DNA from: Homarus americanus
Lineage: Eukaryota > Arthropoda > Malacostraca > Decapoda > Nephropidae
NCBI RefSeq assembly: GCF_018991925.1
Contig: NW_024711973.1
Coordinates: 46,001-110,000, forward strand
Length of the DNA stretch: 64,000 nt
Direction: 5' to 3'
Both the position numbers and the translations under genes were made by a program. The notes beneath the pieces are model-generated. The model ran no database searches. It was not told the DNA's origin and was given only the letters and a program-made list of their open reading frames with translations. Shown here one piece after another: positions 10,652 to 22,565 of this stretch; the first letter of the stretch is position 1, and every line of letters starts with the position of its first letter.

Positions 10652-11379
10652 CAGTGGTTCTCAACCTTGTTTGCCCCATGCACCCCTTTCACCATATGTC
10701 AGAATGTCATTCCCCCCTCCTTTCCAAGATTGTCTGCCTCAAAAAGTGCATTCCAAATAATATGCATATAATACTGAAAATCCTTTATTTTTTCCATATT
10801 AGTACATATACATTTACAATTTTACATGGATTATTTTTATAGTGGAGTTTTACAAATTAAATGCCAATTGAAAATGTTGATGGATTTATAAAACTTGAAT
10901 AAAAGAAAATAGTTTTTTATATTTATAATGAATTACTTAACAGACCAAACTGAAGCATAATGCAAAAAACAAAAAGTTCAATAGAATACCAGGATATTGT
11001 AAATTTGTAATTAATTTTATTCAGATGAAGATTACAGTCAATGAGAAACCTGTGATTGTTTTTTCTTCGCCAATTCTGGGATACGCGGAGGAGTGCTTGA
11101 AAGGGCACAACGCAGGTCATTTTCTACCTCTAATCTACTACGTTGCTTCGTTTTAATTTGCAACAGAGTTGAAAAGCCTGACTCACAAAGATATGTCGAC
11201 ACAAACGGAAGCAATGACACGGATAGCTCTTTCTGCCACTTTTGGGTAGGAATCGCACATCAAGGGCCAAAATTCTGTGATTGATTTCTCATCGAACATA
11301 TCTCTTGCTCCCGAATCAGTTTCCCCCCCATGAAAACCTGAATTCCCCCTGGGGAATTCCTCCTGGTTGAGAACCCCTG
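10652..11379. mobile_element. hAT superfamily element with 8-bp target duplication
   Basis: The 728-bp element begins CAGTGGTTCTCAACC and ends with its complement GGTTGAGAACCCCTG (one mismatch). It is flanked on both sides by AACCAGAC (10,644-10,651 and 11,380-11,387), a perfect 8-bp duplication, which is diagnostic for hAT elements. It holds the C-terminal part of a hAT transposase on the minus strand and lacks the BED finger and most of the catalytic domain. It is therefore an internally deleted copy. Confidence 0.95.
11038..11299 (-). pseudogene. hAT transposase C-terminal (dimerisation) fragment, ZBED5/SCAND3-like
   Basis: The minus strand encodes about 85 residues of the hAT C-terminus in two frames. 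The upstream frame (from 11,299) reads [20 protein letters not shown]. The downstream frame (from about 11,205 to the stop at 11,038) continues [38 protein letters not shown] and ends QVSH. The switch between them is one frameshift. The FSTxYLCExGFS and IKTKxRxRL motifs are characteristic of the hAT dimerisation region in animal ZBED5-type transposases. The family protein is normally over 500 residues, so only the tail remains. It lies entirely inside the TIR-bounded element. Confidence 0.9.
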
Positions 11380-11504
11380 AACCAGACCAAGTAAACAGTC
11401 CCCTCTATTTGTGAATGTGCGTATATCCTGTATGTTTATAGTGTTAATGTAGATAACCAAGTAGAACGCCACTGTACCCGTTGTAAATAGAGGCAACTGA
11501 ACAA

Positions 11505-14026
11505 CTTCGCTGTCAGTCGCAAGCTGTTGGATACTACTAATGGTTATCATTATTGTGCCAACGGTGTTCCTCAACAAAGGAACAGTTTCATTGCTCGGGG
11601 AGACCGGGTTCACTGGTAAAGGCGGGATTGGAGGCAACTGCACAATGGGTGCGGGTGTGCGTTTGTGTAGGCTCCACAACCTGATTGATGGATCTATCCA
11701 GGTGGCCTCCGCGTCCTGCGTGCTCGTAGTCACTGCCTGTCACCTGCCACCACTGTTAGCACGTGTCCCAGGTTGCTCGGGTACCACTGTTAACAATGAA
11801 CACAATGGAACCAACGCCTTCCTATACCTTTCTTTTGTGTGTATGCGCGCGTGTGTGTACGTGTGCGCGCAAGCCTACAGTGTCCATTTTGCACTAGATT
11901 ACTTAATAGTCAAGTTGATGTACTGTGGTCGGGGGACTTCTCCAGATGATGCTGTGGTGACCACGCACGCGCACACAAGGGTATATTTAATCACCGACAC
12001 AGGTCATTACAAACACCCAGTAAATGCCTGGCTTCATGACCTAGATGCAGTCGTCTACACCCATCACCAACCGTCCTGAACTTAAGACAAAGAAGACCCA
12101 GGAGCAAGGAACTATGAAGAGCACAGTGGCCGTGGCAAGCTGAAGAAGATTTAATAAACAAATGGTGGCTGGGTCGTGGGATTCTAAAATGCTGGCCGCT
12201 CAACACTCAAGAACGGACCCGCGAACTGGAGGAGAATAGAACAATGCCGGGAGAAAAGTATAAGTTGCCGTGAGTTTAAGAGAAAAACTAACCCATGGAA
12301 GAATATATTCATGGAAAAGCAAGAGGCTTAAACTTAGTGTGTGTGTTGCTAATTTGTGTGAAAAACCTCAGGCAACGGGAAGACTGTTTGGCTGAGTCTG
12401 AATTTAGAGTGAAGTCATAGAGGCCAGTCTGTCTTCTCTTTTTATGATTCGTAGGATGAATAATTCCTTCATAAAGTCTATATAAGAATTAATTGAACTG
12501 ATTTACCTAACCTGCGGCACAAAATCAACCTTCATAAACAGTCTCAAAATACACCGAGATTCTACACACAAAAGTTAAAGTACTAGATCTCTACCAATAT
12601 ATCCTGTACTGTACCTTAACTCCGACTCCTAATTGGTGGTAAGAGAAGGCTCATATTTACAATGATCTTATCAATACTATATAAAAGTGTTGGGAGTCTT
12701 TCAGCAACACAGGTCGTCGAGTTTTACCTCCATGTACATCACAGTGACAAAGACCGTAGTGAAAGGAGTAATAATCGAATAGGATAATGGAAAGGAGGTC
12801 CAGCGGTCCATAAGAGGCGTAGCTCCCAGGCTTGACACAACATGCACTTTTTACTTGAAGTTGATCACATTATAAAAAGTGATGTATAATAAAGTATGTA
12901 TACAATTTTATTATCGGCTAAAAAGATAGTGTAAGAGCTTCGGACTCCCACCCCCGATGGATCACTAACAAGACTTGGGTTAATCAGCACCTCTTCGATC
13001 GTAAAGGAGGAGGAGGAGGAAAGTTCCTTCACCTTCCATCTCCGACCAGCAAGATATTTAAGGAGGCAAATTACTCTCTCACTCAGGTAGATCAGAGACG
13101 CTAATGGAGTTCCTTAGAGAATGGCGCGGTACATCTGATGGGTATTGAAAGCCATCATTAGTATTTAGTGTGAGAGGTGGACTGGTATTTAAAAAAATGG
13201 GCGTTAATTAATGTTCTCTATACCTGTACTGTATCTTTGTGTCTTAGTAGTAGTGTGGATCCTCAGTGGTGTATTGAGAAACTTTTGGTTCTCGGAGGTT
13301 ATTTGGGAAATCCGCAAATTAATCCTCAAATTTGGTCAAACTTTAAGATGACAAGAAAACTGTTTTTAACTACACTTGTCTGTTATAAGTTAAAAATTAT
13401 TTTATCTTTCTTGCGAATTGTTGAAGATCCATTGCACTTTTTTTGATAACCTTCCTGTCCACCCCGTAACTTGTTTCTGTCATTTGCCTGCTAAAGTGTT
13501 GCCATATTAGTGTGCTTGCATAAGATGGCTGGCTATTGCTTTGATGTGCTCTTGAGTGAAACTAAAATGTCTCCGTTTTTGTGTTTCATCTTCTTATCTA
13601 GCCAGACATGTTGTAGCTACTGAATTTTACACACCGAAGTGGCGTGCTATACCTGTATAGTGTTCTGGATGGGCCAAAAGTCGTGATGGGATTTGTAATC
13701 AAAACAACACCAAAATGCGAGAGAGCTCATCAGTAGCGGGACGTTACTGTATTGTTCACTTTCTTAAAGTTTAACCTTTATTGTGTACAATAGTATCTGT
13801 ATTGATCAAGTAGAATGATAGTAATAGTTGCAATGTAGATAAATACAATCCCTTCCCGACTTCTGCCGCATACTGTATGTCTACTTCACACAATTGTTGA
13901 ATCATTTTGTTCCTCGCTGCACCAGGAGGGACATGGATGCTTGCTTACACTCGTGCGCCTGTTTTTGTTCCGCCTTCCTATTTGTATGTCCGTTTCTCTG
14001 TCCGTATCCGCCTTCGTCCTTGAGTA
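11505..14026. other. Unassigned sequence
   Basis: I see a short GT/GCGC-rich stretch at 11,835-11,872 and a GGA run at 13,006-13,019. No open frame shows recognisable domain motifs. Confidence 0.4.
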
Positions 14027-14861
14027 CACTCGCCCAAAAAGTATCGGCACCCCTGGGCCTGATGTATTTGGAAATGAACACAATAACACGTGCACAACAG
14101 TCTCGGTTCGGTTGGTATTTCTGATTGTAAGTTGCAGCTTTCGTTATTTCTTCTTGCACCTGATAATCACCATGATGTCTACAGTATACCACCTATTCTC
14201 TGCATAATGTAATGAAATAGGTGAATTGTGATGCCATATGCAAAACCAATAACGTCATGAGTAACCCCGCTGATTTATGCACCTTAGATATTACTTCAGC
14301 CCCAGGGGACGGGTTTCCAAATAGAAATATAACATTATTATGTTTTCATGATCCGGGGTTACAACATGAAACACTATGAACCGATATTACACTCATTTGT
14401 AAATAAAGTAATTACGGGTGTATTATGATGCCATATCCAATTACGATGACATGATTTACTGCATTTCGATATTATTTCTACCTCAGTTGATGAGGTAACA
14501 AATATGAGTATAACGTATCATCTCATGATTCTTGATGACAACGGAACATTATCTGATACACACTACGAGACGATGTCGTCAAGTCCTCCCATGGGATTGA
14601 CAGTCACTATGGGGAGATCACAGGCAACAAGAGGCAGTATCATCACTACATTAATATCATTATATTATTCTACTAAAGATGGAGCACGGTAATTCACTTA
14701 TATAATTACAACAAATGCCAGAAATAATAACTGGCAACCTCACATACTAGGAAGGCAGGCCTACCAACATAATGCAGGAATCACAATTAGTGATCGGAAA
14801 TATTCGTCCATTGTGAGATTGTATTGCTGAAAAAAGAGGCCGATACTTTTTGGGGAGAGTG
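14027..14861. mobile_element. TIR element flanked by TA, mariner-like, non-coding
   Basis: The ends are inverted repeats of about 22 bp: CACTCGCCCAAAAAGTATCG at 14,027 and, inverted, CACTCTCCCCAAAAAGTATC at 14,861. TA flanks both sides (14,025-14,026 and 14,862-14,863). The interior carries no transposase motif and instead contains a diverged tandem duplication. TA flanks and short TIRs fit Tc1/mariner, but ends beginning CACT are less typical, so the superfamily is provisional. Confidence 0.75.
14230..14565. repeat. Diverged tandem duplication, about 197-bp unit
   Basis: Both units begin GATGCCATAT (14,230 and 14,427). They share in the same order GATATTA, an AAATA..ATATAAC stretch, CATGAT, ACAAC and GATA(T)ACAC motifs. 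The duplication sits in the middle of the TIR element. Confidence 0.75.
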
Positions 14862-16374
14862 TATGTCTGTGTTCTGTGAGTCCGTCTCCTTGTCCAGTTT
14901 TCCGTTTCCCTAGTCCCCGTGTTTCTCTCTTGTCATCTTCTCTCTGACCTCACGGTAAGTCCGGGAGTTTTGAACTCGATAAATCGACCCACTAGTGACT
15001 AGATTTAACCAACATCACTATGTAAACGTTTCAAAAAGAAATTAACATAAATAAATCATCATTTTCATCAGTGCCGTCCAGAAACAGGGCCTCTTTGGTC
15101 TTTCCTGTGGCGTGGGCGGGGTACTGAACCACTTCTAATTGCAATCTTGACATAGCTGATTCCCACAAGGTGTATGGTGGTCTTAGAATAAAAACCAAAC
15201 AGGCGTTTTTTTAAGTCATGACTTCACCGTTCTTCACCCGTGTATGTGGAGCTTTCATTATTTTTGTGAAAGTGTCTGCTTTGGGGGGAATATCTTCTGT
15301 GAGAGCACCCCCCCCCCCTCTCAGAGCGCTGGACTTAACACCACCGCAGATTCTCCAAGTCTGCTCCAAGTTTTGGCCAAGAGTAACGAGCAAACATATT
15401 TTTTTCAACTTTAAAAAAAAAAACTTTAATGCTCTTTCCTTTCAGTTTTCTTTCTTTCTTGGTGTTTCCACGTAGAGAAAATATTTCGTCTCTCTCCCTC
15501 TATCTTTTTCTCTCTCAATTCATGTGAGCTTTTACTATAAGCGGCTTCCCTACCAGCTAGGATCGTTAACGCCATTCAGATCAGTTATGGAGTTACTTCT
15601 GAAGCTGATGTCCTTTGGGATTTTTCTTTCTTTAATCAGATATTTATGTTTGATCTTTAATAACGAGCTGTACCAGAAGATATATAATAATTAGTGTTTT
15701 TGTTGGGAATTACATTACCTCTTAAACTTTAATAACCGATCTCATCCAAACTTGGTGATACCTCCTGTAGGACCTTTGTAGTGCGGTCAAGAGGTCATCT
15801 ATTGATTCGTCATACACCTGGCAGCAACACCACCACCACCACTGCTTCTCATTTCTGCCCCCCCCCCACCCACTCTGCGTGCTGCCGGGGTTGGTTGCTG
15901 ACTTGTTGTACTGCAGCTCCCGACATTGGCTAACACGAACAAATAATAGTACAATGCAGGCCTCGACCCCCTTTGATCCTGACGTCTGAGCTAAATTCCT
16001 AACGCTGGGCTCTTGTTACTGGACTACTATTAAGGGAGACTTGCTCTCTTAGGACCAATGTTGAGTGAAACGCCAACCGGGGAAACAGTTGCTGGAAAGT
16101 CCGTAGATTTCATCGTTATCCCTGAAGTGAGACTATTTATTTTTTTTACGTTAAAATTAAATCTCAGGAACCAGGAGGATGATGATGGTGGTGATGGTGA
16201 TGATTATTTTTTGTTGATAGTGTATCAGTAGTATAATGTCGCTATTTACTTCATCACACTCCAGCATTATGTATTTATCAGGAGAAAGGCTGTCTTGTAT
16301 GCCCATCAAACCAAGTAATGATTTTGAGCTGTTATATTGGTACAACAGTGTGAGATCACGAATAAAACACACGC
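14862..16374. other. Unassigned sequence
   Basis: Short homopolymers occur at 15,308-15,318 (C), 15,410-15,422 (A) and 15,858-15,868 (C), and a GATGGTGATG stretch at 16,180-16,203. No gene recognised. Confidence 0.4.
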
Positions 16375-16402
16375 ACACACGCGCAAACACACACACACAC
16401 AT
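16365..16402. repeat. (CA)n microsatellite
   Basis: Imperfect CA repeats with CG interruptions are followed by a short TA run. Confidence 0.9.
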
Positions 16403-16726
16403 ATATAATCTTCACTCTCCTCTGAACCAGTTATCCTGGACGTTGATTGCTTTTCTCAACCTTTATTGTTGCCCCAACACAGAGAGAATCGTGTACACCT
16501 CACAATAGTTCTCTCCCTACCTGCCAGACTCAAACTAGCGCCTCTGCTCCCCCTCCTCTTCATCCTCCTCCCTGGCTCTCCTTCAGGCTATCACGTCACG
16601 CACACACCATGTATCTATAATCTTACTGCTACAGACTCCACTTATCACGGAAAGCGCTTCAGAGAATTGACCATATTCTGGGCCCTGTGTAGTGGTGTTC
16701 ACGTATACCTAAATTGTATTGTACAC

Positions 16727-17786
16727 CTGTGCAGTACACACACTATACCTGTGCATTATACACCATATACCTGTGCATTATACATCATATACCTGCGTAT
16801 TATACACAATGCACCTGTGCAGTATGCACCATATACAATACTTGTGCAGCATACTCGCACACCATATACCTGTGCATTATACATCGTATACCTGTGCTGT
16901 ATACACCATATACCTGTGCATTATACATCATATACCTGCGCATTTTACACTTTATACCTGTGCAGTATACACCATATACTTGTGCAGTTTACACCATATA
17001 CCTGTGCAGTATACACCATATACCTGTGCAGTTTACACCATATACTTGTGCAATTTACACCATATACTTGTCCAGTTTACACCATATACCTGTGCAGTTT
17101 ACACCATATACTTGTGCAGTATACACCATATACCTGTGCAGTATACACCATATACCTGTGAAGTTTACACCATATACCTGTGCAGTATACACCATATACC
17201 TGTGCAGTTTACACCATATACCTGTGCAGTTTACACCATATACCTGTGCAGTGTACACCATATACCTGTGCAGTATACACCATATACCTGTGCAGTTTAC
17301 ACCATATACCTGTGCAGTATACACCATATACTTGTGCAGTATACACCATATACCTGTGCAGTTTACACCATATACCTGCAGTTTATTGCAGTTTATACCA
17401 TATACTGCCATATACCTTGTCAGCAGTTTACACTATATACACCAGCCTACACCATATACCTGTGCAGTTTACACCATATACCTGTGCAGTTTACACCATA
17501 TACCTGTGCAGTGTACACCATATACCTGTGCAGTATACACCATATACCTGTGCAGTTTACACCATATACCTGTGCAGTTTACACCATATACTTGTGCAGT
17601 TTACACCATATACCTGTGCAGTTTACACCATATACTTGTGCAGTATACACCATATACTTGCGCAGTATACACCATTTACTTGTGCAGTTTACACCATATA
17701 CTTGTGCAGTTTACACCATATACTTGTGCAGTTTACACCATATAATTGTGCAGTTTACACCATATACTTGTGCAGTTTACACCATT
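16727..17786. repeat. 22-bp tandem array (TGTGCAGTWTACACCATATACC)
   Basis: Nearly fifty units of 22 bp fill about 1.06 kb. Units differ mainly as GTATAC versus GTTTAC and CCTG versus CTTG. The array is degenerate at the left edge and is broken once at 17,375-17,450. Because 22 is not a multiple of three and the unit has no forward stop in any phase, all three plus frames stay open (CAVYTIY/LCSLHHI/PVQFTPYT). The long open frames are therefore a by-product of the repeat. Confidence 0.98.
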
Positions 17787-19370
17787 CGTTGTTAAACAAA
17801 ATGTTATTGAGTGATAATCATTCGCTGGCCTTCTTGAGTGACTCAGAAGAGGATACAAGTTTATACTGAAGTACCTTACAGTCTCTAGTGATAATGAAGG
17901 TCATCTTGTACATCAGGTAACGTCAAATAAGTATCCTGAGTAGAAACGTTCATCAGGTTCCCATAAAAAAAAAACATTCATATATTAATTATAGATTTTC
18001 AGAAGATGGAAATTTCTTGGATTTCTATAGTATTATTATAACCTTTTTGGATTTAGTAAAGGTAAGACGGTTAAATAATCAACTTAACGTTCATCTTTGA
18101 TTATTAGATTTATTTAAAGGTAAAATACAGCTCAATATTCACTAGTTACAGATACAAAGCTCTTCACAGCGGTTCCTCGTCCTTTAGTCAACATTAATTC
18201 TCGCCCCTTCATCGTCGTGGTGGGGCAGGGAGGGAGGGGTCTATCGAGAGCTCTGATGTTTGCTGTGACAAACCTCCTCAGCTCCGGCGTCTGGGTTCCG
18301 ACCATCACGTCTGCAGGGAGTTGTCTTTTAAGAATACAAACTAATAGTGGGCGAGTTTTATGTCCCATATAAGTATCCGAATATTTTATCCTCCGGAGTT
18401 TAGAAATTGTCTCCAAACTTCTCGAGAAAAATCTATGATGTGTGTCCAATAAAATCTTCCAGTGCGAACGGCAGTTCCAGAACGTTTAAATGTAGTGTGC
18501 GTTCCTCTACTGCGTCACGTTCTTTTGGCCTGTATTTTTTTTTTATGCCTCGCCACAGTTTGAGGGAGTATTAGTTTACCTCCGTCTGTTTGTCCCGATC
18601 TTGTAATACAGTATTTTATGACCAACTAATTGTATATTGACCAAAGTATACACTCCCTGACACTGCATACAGACTGTAACCACGTGTCAGTAGTACATTC
18701 TTGTATTTTATTAATGTAATTCCTGTTGTAATTTCACGTAGAAGAAAATATCTAAAATAATTAGAACCTCTGTACTGTACCACGCTGTTTGTCCCCCCCC
18801 CCCCATATCCTAGATGACATGATCTTGCCGTGTTTACAGGCAAGGTCATGTTCTTCACTGCACCAACACCTCGGTCCGAACTATCAAATGATATTAAGTC
18901 GAGGGTGTTTTTATTCCCAGGTGTGGGTGTTATCGTCTAATTTTTATCTCGTTTACGGTAAATTTGTTGTAATCTGCGTACTAATTGTTTTGTGATTCAA
19001 ATGAAGGAACATGGCAACATATAATCTTGGTAAAGCGTCACTGAGAGCCAGGCTTACAGTACAAAAGGAGAGGGTACTACCATAGCTGAATATAGAGTAG
19101 CAGTAACCCAGTAATGCCGAGTCTGTGGTGAGCCCTACCTGAGACATGGCCAGAGTTATCCTTCCGACACCTCAAGGCGTGAGCTGCATTCACTGCGTAA
19201 ATTCTATTGAGGAGCAACAACACACACCTGTAACTAAAGGGTTAACAATGGAACACACTCAGGTGTATATGTAGAGCACCAACATCTTCCACCGGCCGTA
19301 ACTGAATATCACTTCCTCTCATATACGTGCATACAACGTCACACAGTAGCGACAGTGCTGAACAACACTC
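17787..19370. other. Unassigned sequence
   Basis: A minus-strand open frame of 105 codons at 18,132-18,449 has no motif I recognise. Homopolymer C at 18,792-18,803. No other signal. Confidence 0.4.
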
Positions 19371-20215
19371 CCTGAAGTGTACGTGTAAAATGACACCCCC
19401 TGAAGTGTACATAAGAACATAAGAATGGAGGAAACTGCAGCGGGCCTATTGACCCATACTGGGCAGTCCCGTTTATACCCAACCCCTATTCCTCATATAA
19501 GCATCCAACCTATGTTTGAAGCTATCCAGCGTATTCGAGTTAATGATGATATTTGGTAACTTGTTCCATTCATCCACTACTCTGTTTCCAAACCACGTAG
19601 AATGACACTCCCTGAAATGTACGTGTAGAATGACACTCCCTGAAGCGTACGTGTAAAGTAACACTCCCTGAAATGTAGGTGTAGAATGACACTCCCTAAA
19701 ATGTAGGTGTAGAATGACACTCCCTAAAATGTAGGTGTAGAATGACACTCCCTAAAATGTAGGTGTAGAATGACACTCCCTAAAATGTAGGTGTAGAATG
19801 ACACTCCCTGAAGTGTACGTGTTGAATGACACTCCCTGAAATGTACGTGTAGAATGACACTCCCTGAAATGTACGTGTAGAATGACACTCCCTGAAGTGT
19901 ACGTGTAGAATGACACTCCCTGAAGTGTACGTGTAGAATGACACTCCCTGAAGTGTACGTGTAGAATGACACTCCCTGAAGTGTACGTGTAAAGTAACAA
20001 TCCCTGAAGTGTACATGTAGAATGACACTCTCCGAATTGTACGTGTAGAATGACACTCCCTGAAATGTACGTGTAGAATGACACTACCTGAAGTGTACGT
20101 GTAGAATGATACTCCCTGAAATGTACGGGTAGAATGATACTCCCTGAAATGTACGGGTAGAATGACACTACCTGAAGTGTACGTGTAGAGGGACACTCCA
20201 TGAAGTGTACATGTA
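19371..20215. repeat. 28-bp tandem array (ACTCCCTGAAGTGTACGTGTAGAATGAC)
   Basis: About two units precede and about 22 follow a CR1-like insertion at 19,411-19,594. Units vary at GAAGTGTACG/GAAATGTACG/AAAATGTAGG. The unit is open on the minus strand in all three phases, which accounts for the long minus-strand frames. Confidence 0.97.
19411..19594 (-). mobile_element. CR1-like LINE 3' end inserted in the 28-bp array
   Basis: The minus strand encodes the last residues of a CR1-type ORF2 (FGNRVVDEWNKLPNIIINS, then LDSFKHRLDAYMRNRGWV and stop at 19,473). A 3' UTR follows and ends in TTCTTATGTTCTTAT, the 8-bp tail repeat typical of CR1 elements. NRVVxEWNxLP and FKxRLD are standard at the CR1 RT C-terminus. 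The copy is severely 5'-truncated, and array units continue on either side of it. Confidence 0.88.
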
Positions 20216-20219
20216 AAGT

Positions 20220-21561
20220 GACATCACAATAAAGCGGCCGTGCTGGACAGGACAGCAACTTGCCGCTTCGGGTCACGTTCGCCCTAACGAGAGAGGAGAC
20301 TGCAGTTGCACTCCGGGTTGCATGACAGTTGTTTACTGAATTGTTAGTGGGGCGAGGAGAGCAATATTGCACCTCCTGCACCAACATATCACACGACGCG
20401 CCGCCCTACACTTAAAGGCACGCCTCTAAATATATATTGTGAATTGTTTTCCCAGTCATCTCAATTTCATAGTGAGACTGGAGGGATTGTGTTCTGGTCA
20501 CTGTACGGGGGGAGTCCGCTAATGAGTTTATTATCTTCAAAGTTAGCGTCCAAATTATAACGCTCTCATTCCTCCTTTCAAAATTGAATTAAAATTAATG
20601 ATATTAGTGCCGTTTTTTGCCTCGACTATTTCCAGGCTAGTGATTTGATATTGCCGTTTTATTAGGAAGGTTTGAGATTCTCTTATACTCGGGACAGTTT
20701 GTTATATAAGTCACGTTAAGTTCTAACCGAATTTACATCAATGTGATCCGGGTATAGAAATTTAGAAATTTTCCCATTAAATTTCACTCTTTTTTTTTTT
20801 TTATCTTTTACTATTTAGGGATTCAGAAATTTCTTTTCTTACAAAAACATAGGGAAAAAACTTTCTGATACATGTAAAAAGTTTGGATATATTGAAGAAA
20901 ACGTTCTGGTATATAAAGGAAGACGTTTTGATTTATGAAAGCAAACGTTAACATAAAATGGTACTGTTATATGAAACAGCCAATATATACAATGTCTCCT
21001 GTTGCACCCTCCATAAATCAGGACGTTACACTAGAACTCAAGATTTGTATATAGTTATATTTTTTATATTATAGTGTCTGTTATCCCCTATAGCTTTCAC
21101 CAGCTATATAAACCAACCATAATATAATTATGATCCCCGAATACCAGACGATGCCAGATGTCACCACCAAAAGTGTTCAGGGAAGTTGTGTTCGCCTTTG
21201 TAAATCACGAGGAAGAATTATACCTGCTGGTAGAATGAGTTGAAGACCGTTCGTGTATCATGAGTTAAACAGGATACTGCGTGTGTGGCAGCTACTTAAG
21301 AGATTGTGTTTGTGTGTACCTGTGTGTCTCCTTATAATGTGTATGTGTGTGTGTGTGTCCTGGTGTTTGTGTGGTTTTGTTTTCTTGTTATGTTTGTATT
21401 TGAGTTAATGTTCTGTGGCTGTTACTGTGTTTGCTTTACATGTGCATTGTTTGCTTGCTTGATTGTTTTTGTCTGCTTGTATAGTGTACTATTAGTATTT
21501 TGTTTGCTAGTTGGTTTCTTAGTGTTTTAGTGTTTGCTTGTGTGTTTATGTATTCCCGTGT
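20220..21561. other. Unassigned sequence
   Basis: A T-run lies at 20,791-20,803, and a GT-rich, T-rich stretch at 21,306-21,555 stays open in one frame (C/V/F-rich) without domain motifs. Confidence 0.4.
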
Positions 21562-21640
21562 AATAATAATAATAATTAACGGTTTACTGAAAGAGCATGG
21601 CAGCCGGAAGGCTGAAAATATACAGTTACGTAAATGGGGA
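21562..21640. repeat. Dispersed repeat X, copy 1
   Basis: The segment ACGGTTTACTGAAAGAGCAT-GGCAGCCGGAAGGCTGAAAA-TATACA recurs at 29,588-29,660 and, shorter, at 40,165-40,215. It probably belongs to the end of an interspersed element I cannot name. Confidence 0.7.
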
Positions 21641-22064
21641 ATGGGTCACTTGATTGACAAATAATATACAAGTAACATAAGTGATACACATATGATATAT
21701 AATAACTAGCTTGGGAGAAGTTTATACTACAGGAAATTTCCACAAAGAAACAGTGCAAAAAAATTAAGATTGACTGAGAGTGAATACACTGGTTGATTAC
21801 GAATTGTTGATAACTTTTAAAATGGTTGAGACTGGGCTGTTCTCACAGCGATCAGTACATGTTCGTATGGGCTGGAGGCGGTTGTGGTGTCGAACAGTAA
21901 TTCGCGGACGAGGGTTCTCGGGTGGAAGCCAGTGTCGAGGATGGTGCAGAAGCTTCTCACCAAATTTGCAGATGAGGTCGTGATGATGGTCAGAGAGAGC
22001 CGAGAGGGTCAGTGTGTTGAGCGCTTCTATAACAAAGGTACTCAAACTATCCAACCAGAAGCGA
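21641..22064. other. Unassigned sequence upstream of the CR1 end
   Basis: A minus-strand open frame overlaps the CR1 end and this region, but its antisense match to the RT tail shows it is not a gene. The rest may be diverged CR1 sequence. I could not align it. Confidence 0.3.
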
Positions 22065-22309
22065 ACTCGTAGCAAGGGTTTTAAAGTAGACAAATTTCGA
22101 TTTAGACGCGAGATAGGTAAACATTGGTTTGGAAATAGAGATAATGGATGAGTGGAGCAAGTTACCAAACTTCATAATTAACTCGAATATGCTGGATAGC
22201 TTCAAACAGACTGGATGGATATATGAGCGATAGGGGTTGGGTGTGGCCCTGTATGGGCCACTAGATCCACTGCAATTTCCTCCATTCTTATGTTCTTATG
22301 TTCTTATGT
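22065..22309 (+). mobile_element. CR1-like LINE 3' end with (TTCTTATG)3 tail
   Basis: The plus strand encodes TRSKGFKVDKFRFRREIGKH then WFGNR. After a small frameshift near 22,145 it continues VDEWSKLPNFIINSNMLDSF, matching the CR1 fragment at 19,411-19,594. The 3' UTR ends at three TTCTTATG units (22,286-22,309). This is the C-terminus of a CR1-type reverse transcriptase ORF and its tail. The rest of the element is absent. Confidence 0.88.
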
Positions 22310-22565
22310 GTAGAGAAGGAGGGGAGAGTTTAATCTTGCATGCCCTCTTCTGCACTTTTTCTACGTGTCTCCGTTATGTGGCATGTAGGGAGGAAGACCA
22401 GGCAGGGGAGGCACAGGTGAACATGGGAAGTATGAATGTTGAGTAAGCACTGATGAACTCGGGCGCGGGAACTCCTCCGGACTTCAGGAGGTGGAGACGA
22501 GAATTTGAGGATATGACAACTGTAATGACGTGTGTTTTCTAGTTATCTCATTTTTATTATATATT

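Larger units (their letters stand above)
10536..11499. mobile_element. Possible mariner-like element enclosing a hAT element
   Basis: The ends form inverted repeats of about 30 bp (CAGTTGCCTCTATTTAYAAC), preceded on the left by TA at 10,534-10,535. On the right the next bases are AA, so the second TA is mutated or the boundary is wrong. If real, the host element was about 230 bp before the hAT insertion at 10,652-11,379. Confidence 0.5.

Noticed and set aside
16714..17869. Open frames of over 200-350 codons with CAVYTIY/HHIPVQ repeats
   Set aside because: The 22-bp repeat has no forward stop in any phase, so three overlapping frames are open by construction.
18132..18449. A 105-codon minus-strand frame of normal composition
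   Set aside because: No recognisable motif and no neighbouring coding evidence. This length is expected by chance in 64 kb.
21797..22168. A 123-codon minus-strand frame
   Set aside because: Its left part is antisense to the CR1-like RT C-terminus, which explains that sequence better.
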